DNA from: Goleter apudmare HA4340-LM2
GTDB lineage: Bacteria > Cyanobacteriota > Cyanobacteriia > Cyanobacteriales > Nostocaceae
Length of the DNA stretch: 64,000 nt
Assembly (NCBI GenBank): GCA_019359495.1
Contig: JAHHHF010000076.1
Location: 1-64,000, forward strand
Direction of reading: 5' to 3'
The stretch's first letter is position 1, and the number at the start of each line of letters is the position of its first letter. The translations under genes were made by a program, and so were the position numbers. Under the pieces are notes generated by a model. That model ran no database searches. It saw only the letters and a list, made by a program, of their open reading frames with translations, and had not been told where the DNA came from. Of this stretch, positions 35,670-45,138 are shown piece by piece.

Positions 35670-36505
35670 ATTCTTTTACTCCCATGCTCAACCGCCTCAT
35701 TGTACTTATAGTAGAGCGGCATAAATAATTAAAGGTATGTAGTCAGGCTTTGTCTATACTTGGCTCAAAATTTGCAGCCAAATCTAGCGACGATGGGAGC
35801 GATGTCTGCGACTGGCTTTGCCGATGCTGCGGCCTCCATAATCGGACAAATTTCCATCTTGTGCATGATTTCAGCAAATTTGGCAACGAGTTGAGCCACT
35901 TAGCTGATAAATTTTAGAGAGAATCTTAACCTAAATTTGTACCATTATTAACTCAACCTTTGCTAATACCGTCAGCCTTAGTCAGAAGATTGTGAGGTTA
36001 CTATGGCCAAATACAATATCCAATTGGGGTTTAGATGTCTCAATTCCATCAACCCAGAGCCAAGATCCAAGTTGGAGGCTCTTTCAAGTTGCTGTTCAAT
36101 GCGTTTAGGACAAAAATTCATGAAATTGCAACTTCCTAAAATTACATAGGTCATGAGCACTCTAATGAAGTGGAGCGTTAATCCACAAGCTGCTTAGATG
36201 CTAAACCCAGAGGACACTGCGTTGAGGCAAAATGATGACTGGAGGTTTTCTCCTAATAAAACTTTTAGAGGGTTGGCAAGGCAGCGCGTTGTCAAGCCAT
36301 TACTATCTGAGGGTTTCCCTCCTAGCGAATTTATCCTTTGGATATGTCGAGGTGAACAAAGAGGTTAGCTCAATCCAGGTGACTAACATCTCGCCATCGG
36401 CAAAATGCCTTTCCGACGGGTAGCAAGTGTCCATAGCATCTGGGCAACTAACATAAAACTTGCATTTTTTCTGTGGAGTTTTTTTACTAAAATTGAGGAG
36501 TACAA
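35670..36505. other. 836-bp intergenic region with repeat-like debris
   Basis: No gene is supported. Around 35790-35835 is a stretch with GCGATGTCTGCGACTGG that resembles a Nostoc dispersed repeat. Short open frames at 35978-36160 (minus) and 36232-36423 (plus) have no recognisable content. The region may contain decayed genes. A ribosome site GAGGAG at 36496-36501 precedes the next gene. Confidence 0.5.
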
Positions 36506-37012
36506 ATGCTTGAGGCTATCGCTGTTGCTTGGCTATTACTATTTTTTGGCGATTTCCTTTCTACCTTCGTTTATCACGTACCCGAGCATGTCTTTGGTAG
36601 CCTCCACCTGAAAACACACCACTCTTGGAAGAAAGACTTCCGCCACTATGCTATTTTGACCCTCAATGCCCAAGTTCTTTTGGATGGTATCTTGGGTGCT
36701 TTGCCTTATGTGCTGATGGGAGTAGTTTTGTGGTCTTTCTCTCCAATCGGCGTGGTGGCTGGATTGCTATTGGGTCAGTTTCATGTTTGGTGGAGACACG
36801 TGAGTGTATTAGATTGGCAAACTCCCAAGTTTGTAAATTTCGTATGTCAGATTCTATTCATCACCACTCCTGAGAGACATTGGCTGCACCATCAAAAAAC
36901 TAATCATGGTTTTGGCGATATTTTTACCTTTTTTGAGCAACCATCACTAGTTTGGATGCGTTGGCTGCGCTTGCTAAGAGTTTATTTTCGTTACTCCCGT
37001 GTTACGAATTAA
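36506..37012 (+). CDS. Fatty acid hydroxylase-like di-iron membrane protein
   Basis: The 168-residue protein carries the histidine boxes of the fatty acid hydroxylase/sterol desaturase superfamily: HVPEHVFGSLHLKTHHSW (24-41), QFHVWWRHVS (about 91-100) and ERHWLHHQKTNHGFGD (123-138). Two or three membrane helices lie between them (LLDGILGALPYVLMGVVLWS). It is shorter than most characterised members (about 200-280 aa) but keeps all boxes. A di-iron oxygenase acting on a lipid or carotenoid is the likely activity; the substrate is not known. It is convergent with nifH. Confidence 0.8.
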   Translation: MLEAIAVAWLLLFFGDFLSTFVYHVPEHVFGSLHLKTHHSWKKDFRHYAILTLNAQVLLDGILGALPYVLMGVVLWSFSPIGVVAGLLLGQFHVWWRHVSVLDWQTPKFVNFVCQILFITTPERHWLHHQKTNHGFGDIFTFFEQPSLVWMRWLRLLRVYFRYSRVTN

Positions 37013-37212
37013 TCTTGTCAGCAGGGTATTCAACCAACTTCCCAAATTAGTAGAAAAGGGATACAATCTTGAAATTTTTTTTTAAAACGATGATTGTAGA
37101 TTTGGGGTTGATGAGAGTGATTAAAAAGAGAAGATTTTACAACTCATAGTTACTCTCTGAGGAACTTACAAATAAAAAAATCTCCAATTTGTAGGCTATT
37201 GGGATATGCGAA

Positions 37213-37236
37213 TTGCTACCCATTTTTGGGTAGCAA
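37213..37236. terminator. Perfect 10-bp hairpin between convergent genes
   Basis: TTGCTACCCA (37213-37222) and TGGGTAGCAA (37227-37236) form a perfect stem with a TTTT loop. It lies between the convergent hydroxylase-like gene and nifH. No T-run adjoins it, so it may serve as a transcription roadblock or a repeat. Confidence 0.5.
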
Positions 37237-37270
37237 GATCGATTGTTCCATACCTGGAAACAATTGAGGA

Positions 37271-37291
37271 AGGGTGAGCTATAGTCACCCT
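37271..37291 (-). terminator. Hairpin directly after nifH
   Basis: AGGGTGA/TCACCCT with a 7-nt loop lies ten bases after the nifH stop on the minus strand. No long T-run follows; it could protect the 3' end of the nifH message. Confidence 0.5.
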
Positions 37292-37301
37292 GTCACATTA
37301 T

Positions 37302-38249
<948 letters not shown>

Positions 38250-38520
38250 CTAACCCTTGGTAGTGTTGGCACATAAGACTTGCCGAGGAACACACCGGGT
38301 AAAAATAGTAAGAGGCTGCATAGACGAGGAGATGATTTGCGTTTCAGGAATATTGCCAGTAATACCAAAGGCATACGGTAGAAGATGTTTTCCAAGCTAT
38401 TTTATGTCAGGAAAAATATCTGTCTACTGATACTGGTTGAAGCGGAAAAATCTTGACATAAGCACTGTAGGTCGTTGTAACTAAATTCCCATTGGTTGCT
38501 CAAGCCTTAAGAGTGCTTAC

Positions 38521-38600
38521 AGTAGCAATTTTAATCTGTACAGGTTTTTCCCCTGTACCCAACCAACCAAAATTGCAATTCACTCTGAATGGTTGCTACA
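38521..38600. ncRNA. Candidate structured RNA or regulatory element
   Basis: Nested inverted repeats: GTAGCAA (38522-38528) with TTGCTAC (38593-38599), alternatively GCAATTTT (38525-38532) with AAAATTGC (3869-76 of the same block, that is 38569-38576), and an inner GTACAGG (38538-38544) with CCTGTAC (38552-38558). The two outer pairings share bases and exclude each other, as in a switch. No function is known; transcription is unproven. Confidence 0.35.
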
Positions 38601-39178
38601 ACTTTCCTGATGTTGCTTGTGTCATAGCTGCTCAGAATTTCGACATCCTAAAATACTGAGAGCGAGCGATCGCTTTTGGTGTTTCTTCCAGTTATTCCTG
38701 ACAAATCACTTGACCATATCGCTATTCATGCAGATACACAGATCCTTGATTACAAGGTGAAACTCTGCATTAGCAACCCCTAACACTACGGTTTGGGCAG
38801 TGTATTGGTGACTTTTGACAATATGGTGAAATTCCTGAATTTTTTGAACGGTATCTACTCTGCTTGAAGTTTACATTTTCACAGTCAGTAGATACTAAAA
38901 CATAGTTAGAGCGATTAAAAGTCTTTAATTTCGCTTGTACTAAGTTCAGTAACCGTTCTAATTTATTTCAGATTTTCATGCTGCACTCAGAGCCTTTTTT
39001 CCTCGGCTCTAAGAGTAATTGTATCTGGCATTTAGACTATAGGCTAGCCAAATATCACTAGCTATTACCTAAGTAAGCCATTATTGACTTCAAGTTTTAA
39101 CTAAGGTGTTAGTCTTGCCTATCTGGCTTTTATTTATCGTTACTAAAAGCATAACGATATTGAAGTGGATTTACCAGA

Positions 39179-39230
39179 GCAAAAGGACTTTATTGAGTTT
39201 ACCTCAATATTTGTCTTGAAGTCTTTTTGC
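39179..39230. ncRNA. Candidate long hairpin RNA element
   Basis: GCAAAAGGACTT (39179-39190) pairs with AAGTCTTTTTGC (39219-39230) through 12 bp including one G-U wobble on the plus strand, and an inner hairpin ATTGAG/CTCAAT (39192-39197, 39203-39208) lies inside. The fold is much stronger than expected in AT-rich intergenic DNA. It may belong to an unannotated small RNA or the leader of a longer transcript. Confidence 0.35.
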
Positions 39231-39901
39231 ATGATTATTTTTTGATTCCTGCTTTCAGCTTAACATAGATTTACTAATTTCTTGCTTCAGAATCAAATTA
39301 TTTTTTATAGTTAAGGATATTGTGAGGAAATGGCAACATACTTAGCAGTATAATACTAAAAGTTTGCAGTTTTTTAAAACGATTGCTGACATCTATAGGA
39401 ATCGAAGAACTCACCTGAATAAGCAGATAATAGACAATAGGCAATAGGAAAGGAGACTATTCAAGACCTACTGAGTTTAAAATAAAATCAAATACTAGTC
39501 GTATATGTTTTATATTTGTTTAGTATTTTCTTAATATATAAAGCTTAAAATCTAAGAGTTTTTAGTAGTAAAATGCTTGAGCATTACTATCATCCAAGCT
39601 CTCAGTCACGCGTAAATTTGTTGTTTATAATACCTTATGCATACTGAGAATATTGCGCGATCGCACAAGAGTTAGCTAAAAGCTTAGATATGAAAGGAAA
39701 ACTTATCCTGTGAACATCTGCGGCTCAAACCTGAGCAAGAAATTATGTAGAGTAACTAGATATCGTGTTAAGGTTAAAGACGAGAATAAAAATCGGAACA
39801 CAAATTTTGTTTTTAGTATCAACAGGCTTTTACTCTTTGTTATTGACAGGCTTGTTTCCGAAATTTAAATCTCTACACACTTTTAATTTTGGAAGCAATT
39901 T

Positions 39902-40201
39902 ATGTCACTTTATGTAGGTAACCTTTCATATGAAGTTACACAAGAGAATCTAAGTACTGTTTTTGCAAACTATGGTTCTGTAAAGCAGATTTCCCTACCC
40001 ACTGACCGCGAAACAGGCCGTGTGCGTGGCTTTGCTTTTGTAGAAATGGGATCAGAAACTGAAGAAGCATCTGCCATTGAGGCTCTTGATGGTGCTGAGT
40101 GGATGGGACGTAACCTGAAAGTGAACAAAGCTAGACCGAGAGAAGATAGAGGTTCGTTTGATGGGAACCGAGGTAACTACGGATCTCGGAACCGTTACTA
40201 A
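39902..40201 (+). CDS. rbp: RRM-type RNA-binding protein (cold-inducible Rbp family)
   Basis: A single RRM domain fills residues 1-80, with RNP2 LYVGNLSY at 3-10 and RNP1 RGFAFVEM at about 42-49. The 19-residue tail is glycine-, arginine- and asparagine-rich ([15 protein letters not shown]), the short form of the glycine-rich tail of cyanobacterial Rbp proteins. Family members bind single-stranded RNA and several are cold-induced in Anabaena variabilis. The gene is followed by rpsU as in the described rbpA1-rps21 arrangement, with an attenuator-like terminator between. The long upstream region may hold a regulated leader. Confidence 0.94.
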   Translation: MSLYVGNLSYEVTQENLSTVFANYGSVKQISLPTDRETGRVRGFAFVEMGSETEEASAIEALDGAEWMGRNLKVNKARPREDRGSFDGNRGNYGSRNRY

Positions 40202-40223
40202 ACTTTAAAACTCTAACGTCTTC

Positions 40224-40253
40224 AGGACAGACAACGAGTCTGTCCTTTTTTTT
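40224..40253 (+). terminator. Rho-independent terminator between rbp and rpsU
   Basis: AGGACAGAC (40224-40232) and GTCTGTCCT (40238-40246) form a 9-bp stem followed by a run of eight T. It is a strong terminator, so rpsU expression needs either read-through or its own promoter. Confidence 0.9.
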
Positions 40254-40332
40254 CTCAGATTTACTCAAATCAACTTGTATCTATACGGTAGCCTCTCAAG
40301 AGACGCTGTTTCCAAACCCCCGTGAGGTTTTT

Positions 40333-40527
40333 ATGGCCCAAATAGTAGTAAATGATAATGAAGGAATTGAATCAGCCTTGCGTCGTTTTAAACGCAAAGT
40401 TTCTCACGCAGGTATTTTTCCGGACATGAAAAAGAATCGTCATTTTGAAACGCCAGAGCAAAAACGTAAACGGAAAGAGGTTGCTAGGCACAGACAGCGT
40501 AAGAGAAATTTTCGTAGGGAAACTTAG
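40333..40527 (+). CDS. rpsU: 30S ribosomal protein S21
   Basis: A 64-residue basic protein of the small ribosomal subunit, needed for early initiation steps. The pattern [20 protein letters not shown], the middle [18 protein letters not shown] and the basic tail RKRNFRRET are characteristic. GTGAGG at 40322-40327 precedes the ATG. Placement after rbp is conserved in Anabaena-type cyanobacteria and suggests joint response to cold. Confidence 0.95.
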   Translation: MAQIVVNDNEGIESALRRFKRKVSHAGIFPDMKKNRHFETPEQKRKRKEVARHRQRKRNFRRET

Positions 40528-40785
40528 GCGTTTAAATGCTTCAAAAGGAGACCATAAATTGCCACATTAACCTGATAATAGTTGCCTCACCCCACAACAA
40601 TACCGTGGGAGAAGGTTCTCATTAACAAGATCGCCAAATAAATTAAGAGCATAAAGCTCACCTGTTAAACTCATTCATTAGGCAGATAAATTAATTCAGG
40701 ATGTCGCCTCGTTAGTCAGAGGACAGAGAATTTTTGAGTTTATAAAATCAGTTTAGAAGATGACACCAGTAACCAGAATTTCATC

Positions 40786-41451
40786 ATGTTATTTAAAGAC
40801 CGCAGGGTCGCTGGTCAATTATTAGCTCAAGAATTAGCTGGTTTTGCTAACCGTCCGGATGTATGGGTGTTTGCCTTACCTAGAGGTGGCGTACCTGTCG
40901 CCTATGAAATTGCTCAAAGGTTAAACCTTCCTTTAGATGTGATTGTAGTTCGTAAACTTGGCGTGCCCAATCAAGAAGAATTGGCGATGGGCGCGATCGC
41001 ATCTGGTGGTGTCCGGATACTTAATGAACAAATTCTCAGCCAGCTAGATATCTCTGATGATCGAATTGCCCGAATTGCACTCAATGAAGAACGGGAGTTA
41101 GAGCGACGGGAAAGGCTTTATAGAAACGACAAACCCTTCCCAGATTTGCAAGGACATACAGTTATTTTAGTAGATGATGGTTTGGCAACAGGTGCAACCA
41201 TGTGGGCAGCGATCGTGGCTTTACGAAAACTGCAACCCGCGCGGATTGTAATTGCAGTACCAGTCGCCGCACCCCAAACCTGTGAAGACCTAGAAACTCA
41301 AGTAGATGAAATTGCATGTATTGCGGCACCCAGTCCTTTTTATAGTGTTGGTCTCTGGTACGAAGACTTTCCCCAAACTACGGATGATGAAGTCCGAGAC
41401 TTGCTGATTAAAGCAGCAAACAGCCATCAACCATTATCACTTGGTACGTAG
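40786..41451 (+). CDS. Phosphoribosyltransferase family protein
   Basis: A 221-residue type I PRTase fold protein. The N-terminal part has VWVFALPRGGVPVAYEIAQR and VIVVRKLGVPNQEELAMGAI; the PRPP-binding loop is HTVILVDDGLATGATMWAAI (about 128-147). Such proteins are often stand-alone and may act on nucleobases or be regulators; the substrate is not known. The hibernation factor gene starts 15 bp after its stop, so the two form a translational pair. It opens a run of stress-type genes. Confidence 0.88.
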   Translation: MLFKDRRVAGQLLAQELAGFANRPDVWVFALPRGGVPVAYEIAQRLNLPLDVIVVRKLGVPNQEELAMGAIASGGVRILNEQILSQLDISDDRIARIALNEERELERRERLYRNDKPFPDLQGHTVILVDDGLATGATMWAAIVALRKLQPARIVIAVPVAAPQTCEDLETQVDEIACIAAPSPFYSVGLWYEDFPQTTDDEVRDLLIKAANSHQPLSLGT

Positions 41452-41466
41452 ACTTGTGAAAAACTG

Positions 41467-42081
41467 ATGAAAGTTCCCCCAGAAATTAGTTATCGGAATG
41501 TCGATAAAACAGATGCGATCGCTAACTTAGTTGCAGAAAAAATAGCTAAACTGGAGCGAGTTTGTAGTTACATTAGTAGCTGCCATATCGCTATTGAAAA
41601 GATACACGATCGCCCACGCAGCGGCTCTCCCTACCGAGTGCGGATTGATCTCACAGTTCCGCCTGGTCATGAACTTGTAGCTGAGAGTAATCCTGAACAG
41701 GGTACTCAGTATGAGCCACTAGATGCAGTGATTAGAGATGCTTTTAATGCGGCTCGTCAACAACTTGTCAAACTCACAGAGCGTCAGCATGAAAGCGACC
41801 AATCCAAGAACTATGAACAATTACAGGAAACCACGGCGCTAGTCACCAAACTATTTCGAGACAAGGGCTATGGGTTCTTGAAAACTTTGGACGGGCGGGA
41901 AATTTACTTCCACCGCCACAGTGTTTTACATAACGACTTTGATCGTTTAGAAATTGGTACTGGTGTACATTTCTCTCAAGAACAGGGTGAAGAAGGCCCT
42001 CAAGCTTCCACTGTCAAGATTGTTGACAAGCCCGGTGTCCGCGCTGGTAAGTCAGATCAAACACTCATCGAACCACCATGA
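41467..42081 (+). CDS. Ribosome hibernation factor (HPF/RaiA) fused to a cold-shock domain
   Basis: Residues 1-105 match the HPF/RaiA fold (SYRNVDKTDAIANLVAEKIA, RPRSGSPYRVRIDLTVPPGH, DAVIRDAFNAARQQLVKLTE), which binds the 30S decoding centre and silences ribosomes. Residues about 122-185 are a cold-shock domain (VTKLFRDKGYGFLKTLDGRE, IYFHRHSVL) with the RNP-like KGYGFL and YFHRHS motifs. The fusion is a known but uncommon architecture. The predicted role is ribosome protection or mRNA handling under stress, possibly cold. It lies 15 bp after the phosphoribosyltransferase gene. Confidence 0.88.
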   Translation: MKVPPEISYRNVDKTDAIANLVAEKIAKLERVCSYISSCHIAIEKIHDRPRSGSPYRVRIDLTVPPGHELVAESNPEQGTQYEPLDAVIRDAFNAARQQLVKLTERQHESDQSKNYEQLQETTALVTKLFRDKGYGFLKTLDGREIYFHRHSVLHNDFDRLEIGTGVHFSQEQGEEGPQASTVKIVDKPGVRAGKSDQTLIEPP

Positions 42082-42324
42082 GATTAGAAGTAGTAATACC
42101 AATTCAGGCGTTGCTGATTGGTGAGATGATTTTTGGATCACGCAGAGGAGCCACTGCTCGGCTAGAGTTCTCCGACTTGTAGACGCAAAGCGGCTTTCCG
42201 CAGGGTGCAAAGTGTCCGTCTCGCTCCAGGCGCTCCAGAGCAAGAGATTGAATTTTTAATTTTCATCCCCAGATTTAGCAACACCGAAATTTGTTATCTT
42301 CTTTGAGAATATTGGTATCAGTGC
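42082..42324. repeat. Intergenic dispersed repeat
   Basis: The spacer contains GACGCAAAGCGGCTTTCCGC followed by AGGGTGCAAAGTG and a preceding GCTCGGCTAGAGTTCTCCGA block, GC-rich compared with surrounding intergenic DNA. Similar CTTCCCGCAGGGTA words occur near 58211. It is probably part of a Nostoc dispersed repeat; no gene is seen. Confidence 0.4.
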
Positions 42325-42519
42325 ATGAATTCACAAGTTGATGAATTAAAACAAACAGCATTACAATTGCTAGCAGCTATGCTATCTAATCCCCATATTT
42401 ATCCTCAAATCAGTGATGAAGGGGGTGATGGAAATATGGAACAACAACTAATCAGCATCGCTATTGAAATGGCCCAGAGCTTCATTCACCAGGTCGAAAA
42501 TACTTATCCTCAAGGTTAG
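42325..42519 (+). CDS. Small helical protein of unknown function
   Basis: The 64-residue product MNSQVDELKQTALQLLAAML to the tail HQVENTYPQG is predicted helical at both ends around a glycine-rich turn (DEGGDGNMEQ). It is acidic and has no cysteine. I know no function. Codon use looks coding, and similar short proteins occur in Nostocales stress clusters, so I keep it as a likely gene. Confidence 0.55.
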   Translation: MNSQVDELKQTALQLLAAMLSNPHIYPQISDEGGDGNMEQQLISIAIEMAQSFIHQVENTYPQG

Positions 42520-42530
42520 TGGGAAAAACT

Positions 42531-43076
42531 CTAAGAGCCGAAAATTTGCTTACCTTGCGGTGATTTACTCTGGAAATCTGTATAACCTTGAATATGTTCT
42601 GGTTCAAATTGCCGCAGTACGCCAGTAGCTTCGCGGATTGCGTCTTCATTACCAGTAACTACAATTAAATATTTGCCAGCATTGAGACGATTACGGTAAG
42701 GTAGGGCATCTCCACTACCAACGCTTAAGCCAACGGTTCTACCAATTAACACCGCACCCAAAGCACCAGCTATACACCCTAGTAAACCAGCCATTATTTG
42801 ATTTCCAAAGGCAGTAGCCTGAGGAAAAATAGCAATTTTTGTCAGCCAGTTAAAGACATAACCTGCGACAAACCCAAAGGGTACTAGCCAGTATAAAAGT
42901 CGATTTATCTGTTTTTGTGCCTGCTTGTTAGGGTCAATTAGTCCAAACTCATCAGCACTTTTATAACCCTTGCCTAAAATGCTAACTTCTGTAGTTGATA
43001 AACCTGCTTGTGCTAAAGCAGAGTATGCAGCTTCTACTTGAGTTCGGTCTGGTAATACGGCAACAAGGTAATTCAT
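42531..43076 (-). CDS. GSP17M-like membrane stress protein
   Basis: The 181-residue protein begins with the domain seen in general stress protein 17M/YflT (LVAVLPDRTQVEAAYSALAQ, AGLSTTEVSILGKGY). Two membrane helices follow: about 64-80 (VPFGFVAGYVFNWL) and 93-118 (IMAGLLGCIAGALGAVLIGR). The C-terminus repeats a ferredoxin-like strand (GKYLIVVTGNEDAIREATGV). Such proteins are induced by osmotic or oxidative stress in other bacteria; no reaction is known. It is convergent with the small 64-residue gene, 12 bp apart. Confidence 0.75.
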   Translation of the reverse strand: MNYLVAVLPDRTQVEAAYSALAQAGLSTTEVSILGKGYKSADEFGLIDPNKQAQKQINRLLYWLVPFGFVAGYVFNWLTKIAIFPQATAFGNQIMAGLLGCIAGALGAVLIGRTVGLSVGSGDALPYRNRLNAGKYLIVVTGNEDAIREATGVLRQFEPEHIQGYTDFQSKSPQGKQIFGS

Positions 43077-43353
43077 AAAATTATGCGATCGCTATTAATT
43101 ATAGCTACTACATAGCGAATAAAGAAGTATCCCAGGATGCTTTAAAATATCTAGTGAAAATGTCCGAATTTTAACTATTTTTACTTTGAGGTTTTAAAGA
43201 TCCCAGGATAATTAACTTTTACTACTACTGCTACTTATAAGCAAAATAACTGCAAATATTGCTGTTTGCTTCTAACTTAAGAAGTAGTTTTATCTTAAAA
43301 TTATCATAGTAATGCTTAATACCCGCAGGCTCAATTTTTTAGCTTTAATCAAG

Positions 43354-43557
43354 CTATTGTGGTTTTTCATGCCATTGACCATCGTCACCTTTTTCATAAA
43401 CGCGTTTTACTGCACTCCAAGCAACACGAAAAGCACGCTCTTCTTCACCATACTGTGCTTCAGCGCTGTTAAACGCAGCACGAAAAATTTCCTGGGCGTG
43501 CTGGGGTAAGTTCTCTTTCACTGTATCTGGTAAGTCTTGAAGTTGGTGGTAAGGCAT
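43354..43557 (-). CDS. ChaB family protein
   Basis: The 67-residue protein has the ChaB pattern: LQDLPDTVKENLPQHAQEIF, FNSAEAQYGEEERAFRVAWS, AVKRVYEKGDDGQW. ChaB was first named as a regulator of the ChaA cation/proton antiporter in E. coli, but its mechanism is uncertain; short ChaB proteins are common in cyanobacteria and their phages. Its presence beside a cation ATPase in this cluster may be meaningful. Stress association is inference. Confidence 0.9.
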   Translation of the reverse strand: MPYHQLQDLPDTVKENLPQHAQEIFRAAFNSAEAQYGEEERAFRVAWSAVKRVYEKGDDGQWHEKPQ

Positions 43558-43599
43558 ATATTTTATAAGTAGTTGTAGCTAACAAATATCTCATGGCTT

Positions 43600-43648
43600 C
43601 TTGTGGGGTGAGCGTAACCAGAAGCTAGCAAGATGCCCACTCCACAAG
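43600..43648. repeat. Inverted repeat between chaB-like and PPOX genes
   Basis: CTTGTGGGGTG (43600-43610) pairs with CACTCCACAAG (43638-43648) with one G-T wobble. A second small hairpin ACTCAG/CTGAGT lies at 43663-43678. They may be 3' structures of the PPOX-like gene transcribed leftward, or a dispersed repeat. Confidence 0.45.
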
Positions 43649-43707
43649 ATAGGATAATTTATACTCAGTTTACTGAGTTGGGTTTTTGCTATTTTTTCCC
43701 TAAATTT

Positions 43708-44151
43708 TCACAACCTAATTGTTTTCGGTGAAAAGCTAGAGTTACTATCCCAATAATCAGCCTTTTTTATATTGACTTTGAGCAAAATCAAATCTGGATC
43801 ATTTAGCCCTTGTGGAAACCAAGTTTGTAGTTTTGGCTGCCATAGTTCTTGCATTTTGTTTTGGTCTTTTACTAGTTCTGCTGTCCCTGATATAGAGATA
43901 TATCGCTGTGAATCCGATGTTGAAAAACTAACATTGACCTGCTGATGGCGTTCAATTTCAAAGACTTTATGGGAACTAGCAGAGGTAAAGAACCAGAGTG
44001 TAGGCTCAGAATGCAAATCACCACCCCTAGACATAGGGCGACTGTGTAAGCTGCCATCTTCATCGACTGTGGTTAACATACCACAGTCAATATCTGTAAT
44101 TAATTGACTGAGTTGCCGAATATTTTGACTACGATCTGTAGAAGTTGTCAT
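43708..44151 (-). CDS. Pyridoxamine 5'-phosphate oxidase-like flavoprotein (GSP26-like)
   Basis: The 147-residue split-barrel protein shows the PPOX pattern: DIDCGMLTTVDEDGSLHSRP, MSRGGDLHSEPTLWFFTSAS, HKVFEIERHQQVNVSFSTSD and SISGTAELVKDQNKMQELW. It resembles general stress protein 26 proteins, which bind FMN or FAD. Activity and substrate are unknown. It is one of several general-stress-type genes here. Confidence 0.85.
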   Translation of the reverse strand: MTTSTDRSQNIRQLSQLITDIDCGMLTTVDEDGSLHSRPMSRGGDLHSEPTLWFFTSASSHKVFEIERHQQVNVSFSTSDSQRYISISGTAELVKDQNKMQELWQPKLQTWFPQGLNDPDLILLKVNIKKADYWDSNSSFSPKTIRL

Positions 44152-44410
44152 TATTACAAAATTTGGAAATTACCTCCTCACTGGTAACATTTTAGATTTG
44201 TAATTACGTGAGTCTAGAGGTGTAATTCAAGAAATAGCTAGCATACCTAAAGATATACTTTTAGAGAGGGGTAATAGATGTTCTAAATCAATATTCATAG
44301 GATTTTAAGAATAGCCATAAACTGCCTCTGTAACTTTAGGCTGATGGATCTAGAGTGATATCTAATTTATGCTTTGAAATTAATTACCTGCTTCCAAAGG
44401 ATATTTGCAG

Positions 44411-44953
44411 ATGGCATCAACATTAAAATCACAAGAAGTTAATGTGTCTGAAATTGTTGAGAGTTTCACAGCAATAATTTTTGCACCCCTAATTCTTCCT
44501 GTTGCAGCAGCAGTAAAACAGCCTGTAGTCCAAACTGTGATTAGAGGAGGAATTACTCTGTCTGAAAGATGTAAAGAAGCCGTTGGGGAAGTGGCGGAGG
44601 TTTTTGAAAATGTCGCAGCAGAGGTAAATACCGATTTAATTCAAGAAAGACGGCAACAATTGCAGCAATTAGAAATGAATTCTAGAAATGGCTATACTTA
44701 TCAAATCTATTTCCAAGATGATATATCAGAGGTGTCTAGAGATGTGATCAATGTGATGTCTGACCTCAACGAAGATGTGGGACGACTCACAAATGGTGTT
44801 GCTGATTTGCGCTTGCTTGTACCTCTAGGACTAGGTTTACTTGCTATGAGACAATTTATTGATCGGGGTCTCCAACTCGAAGAAATACCCTGGTATGCAT
44901 TAGCTTGGTATGCCTTTGATGCCTTCGTAAAACTTAATCTAGAAGGTGATTGA
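44411..44953 (+). CDS. DUF5132 family protein linked to the P-type ATPase
   Basis: From the ATG at 44411 the protein has 180 residues (a TTG at 44405 is an alternative; AAGG at 44397-44400 favours the ATG). The N-terminal hydrophobic stretch FAPLILPVAAAVKQPVVQTV and the acidic helix CKEAVGEVAEVFENVAAEVN fit DUF5132. The C-terminal part (DISEVSRDVINVMSDLNEDVGR-type; ending ALAWYAFDAFVKLNLEGD) with LRLLVPLGLGLLAMRQF is the HMA-associated region found beside P-type ATPases. It precedes the ATPase by 185 bp on the same strand and is probably a partner or chaperone of it. Function is inferred from context. Confidence 0.7.
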   Translation: MASTLKSQEVNVSEIVESFTAIIFAPLILPVAAAVKQPVVQTVIRGGITLSERCKEAVGEVAEVFENVAAEVNTDLIQERRQQLQQLEMNSRNGYTYQIYFQDDISEVSRDVINVMSDLNEDVGRLTNGVADLRLLVPLGLGLLAMRQFIDRGLQLEEIPWYALAWYAFDAFVKLNLEGD

Positions 44954-45138
44954 TCTTTATCAGATTTATCAAGCAGTTAGCTAAAACTGCCCTATCACTA
45001 ATCAATTCTTGATAGAGAACTTGGAAATTCATAACATAGGCTGATTCAGAAAACTAAGCCAGATATTTATAATTATAAGAGTAGTTAAATCTTGATTCCA
45101 ACAAATGGTTATGTAACTTGTTAGGAGTTAAAAATGCT

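Noticed and set aside
35978-36423. Short open frames suggesting a decayed transposase
   Set aside because: Translations on both strands did not show transposase motifs; only repeat-like words could be supported.
38467-38480. GTA-N8-TAA, close to an NtcA box, upstream of nifH
   Set aside because: The right half is TAA and not TAC, and no TAnnnT -10 element lies about 22 bp downstream on the nifH strand.
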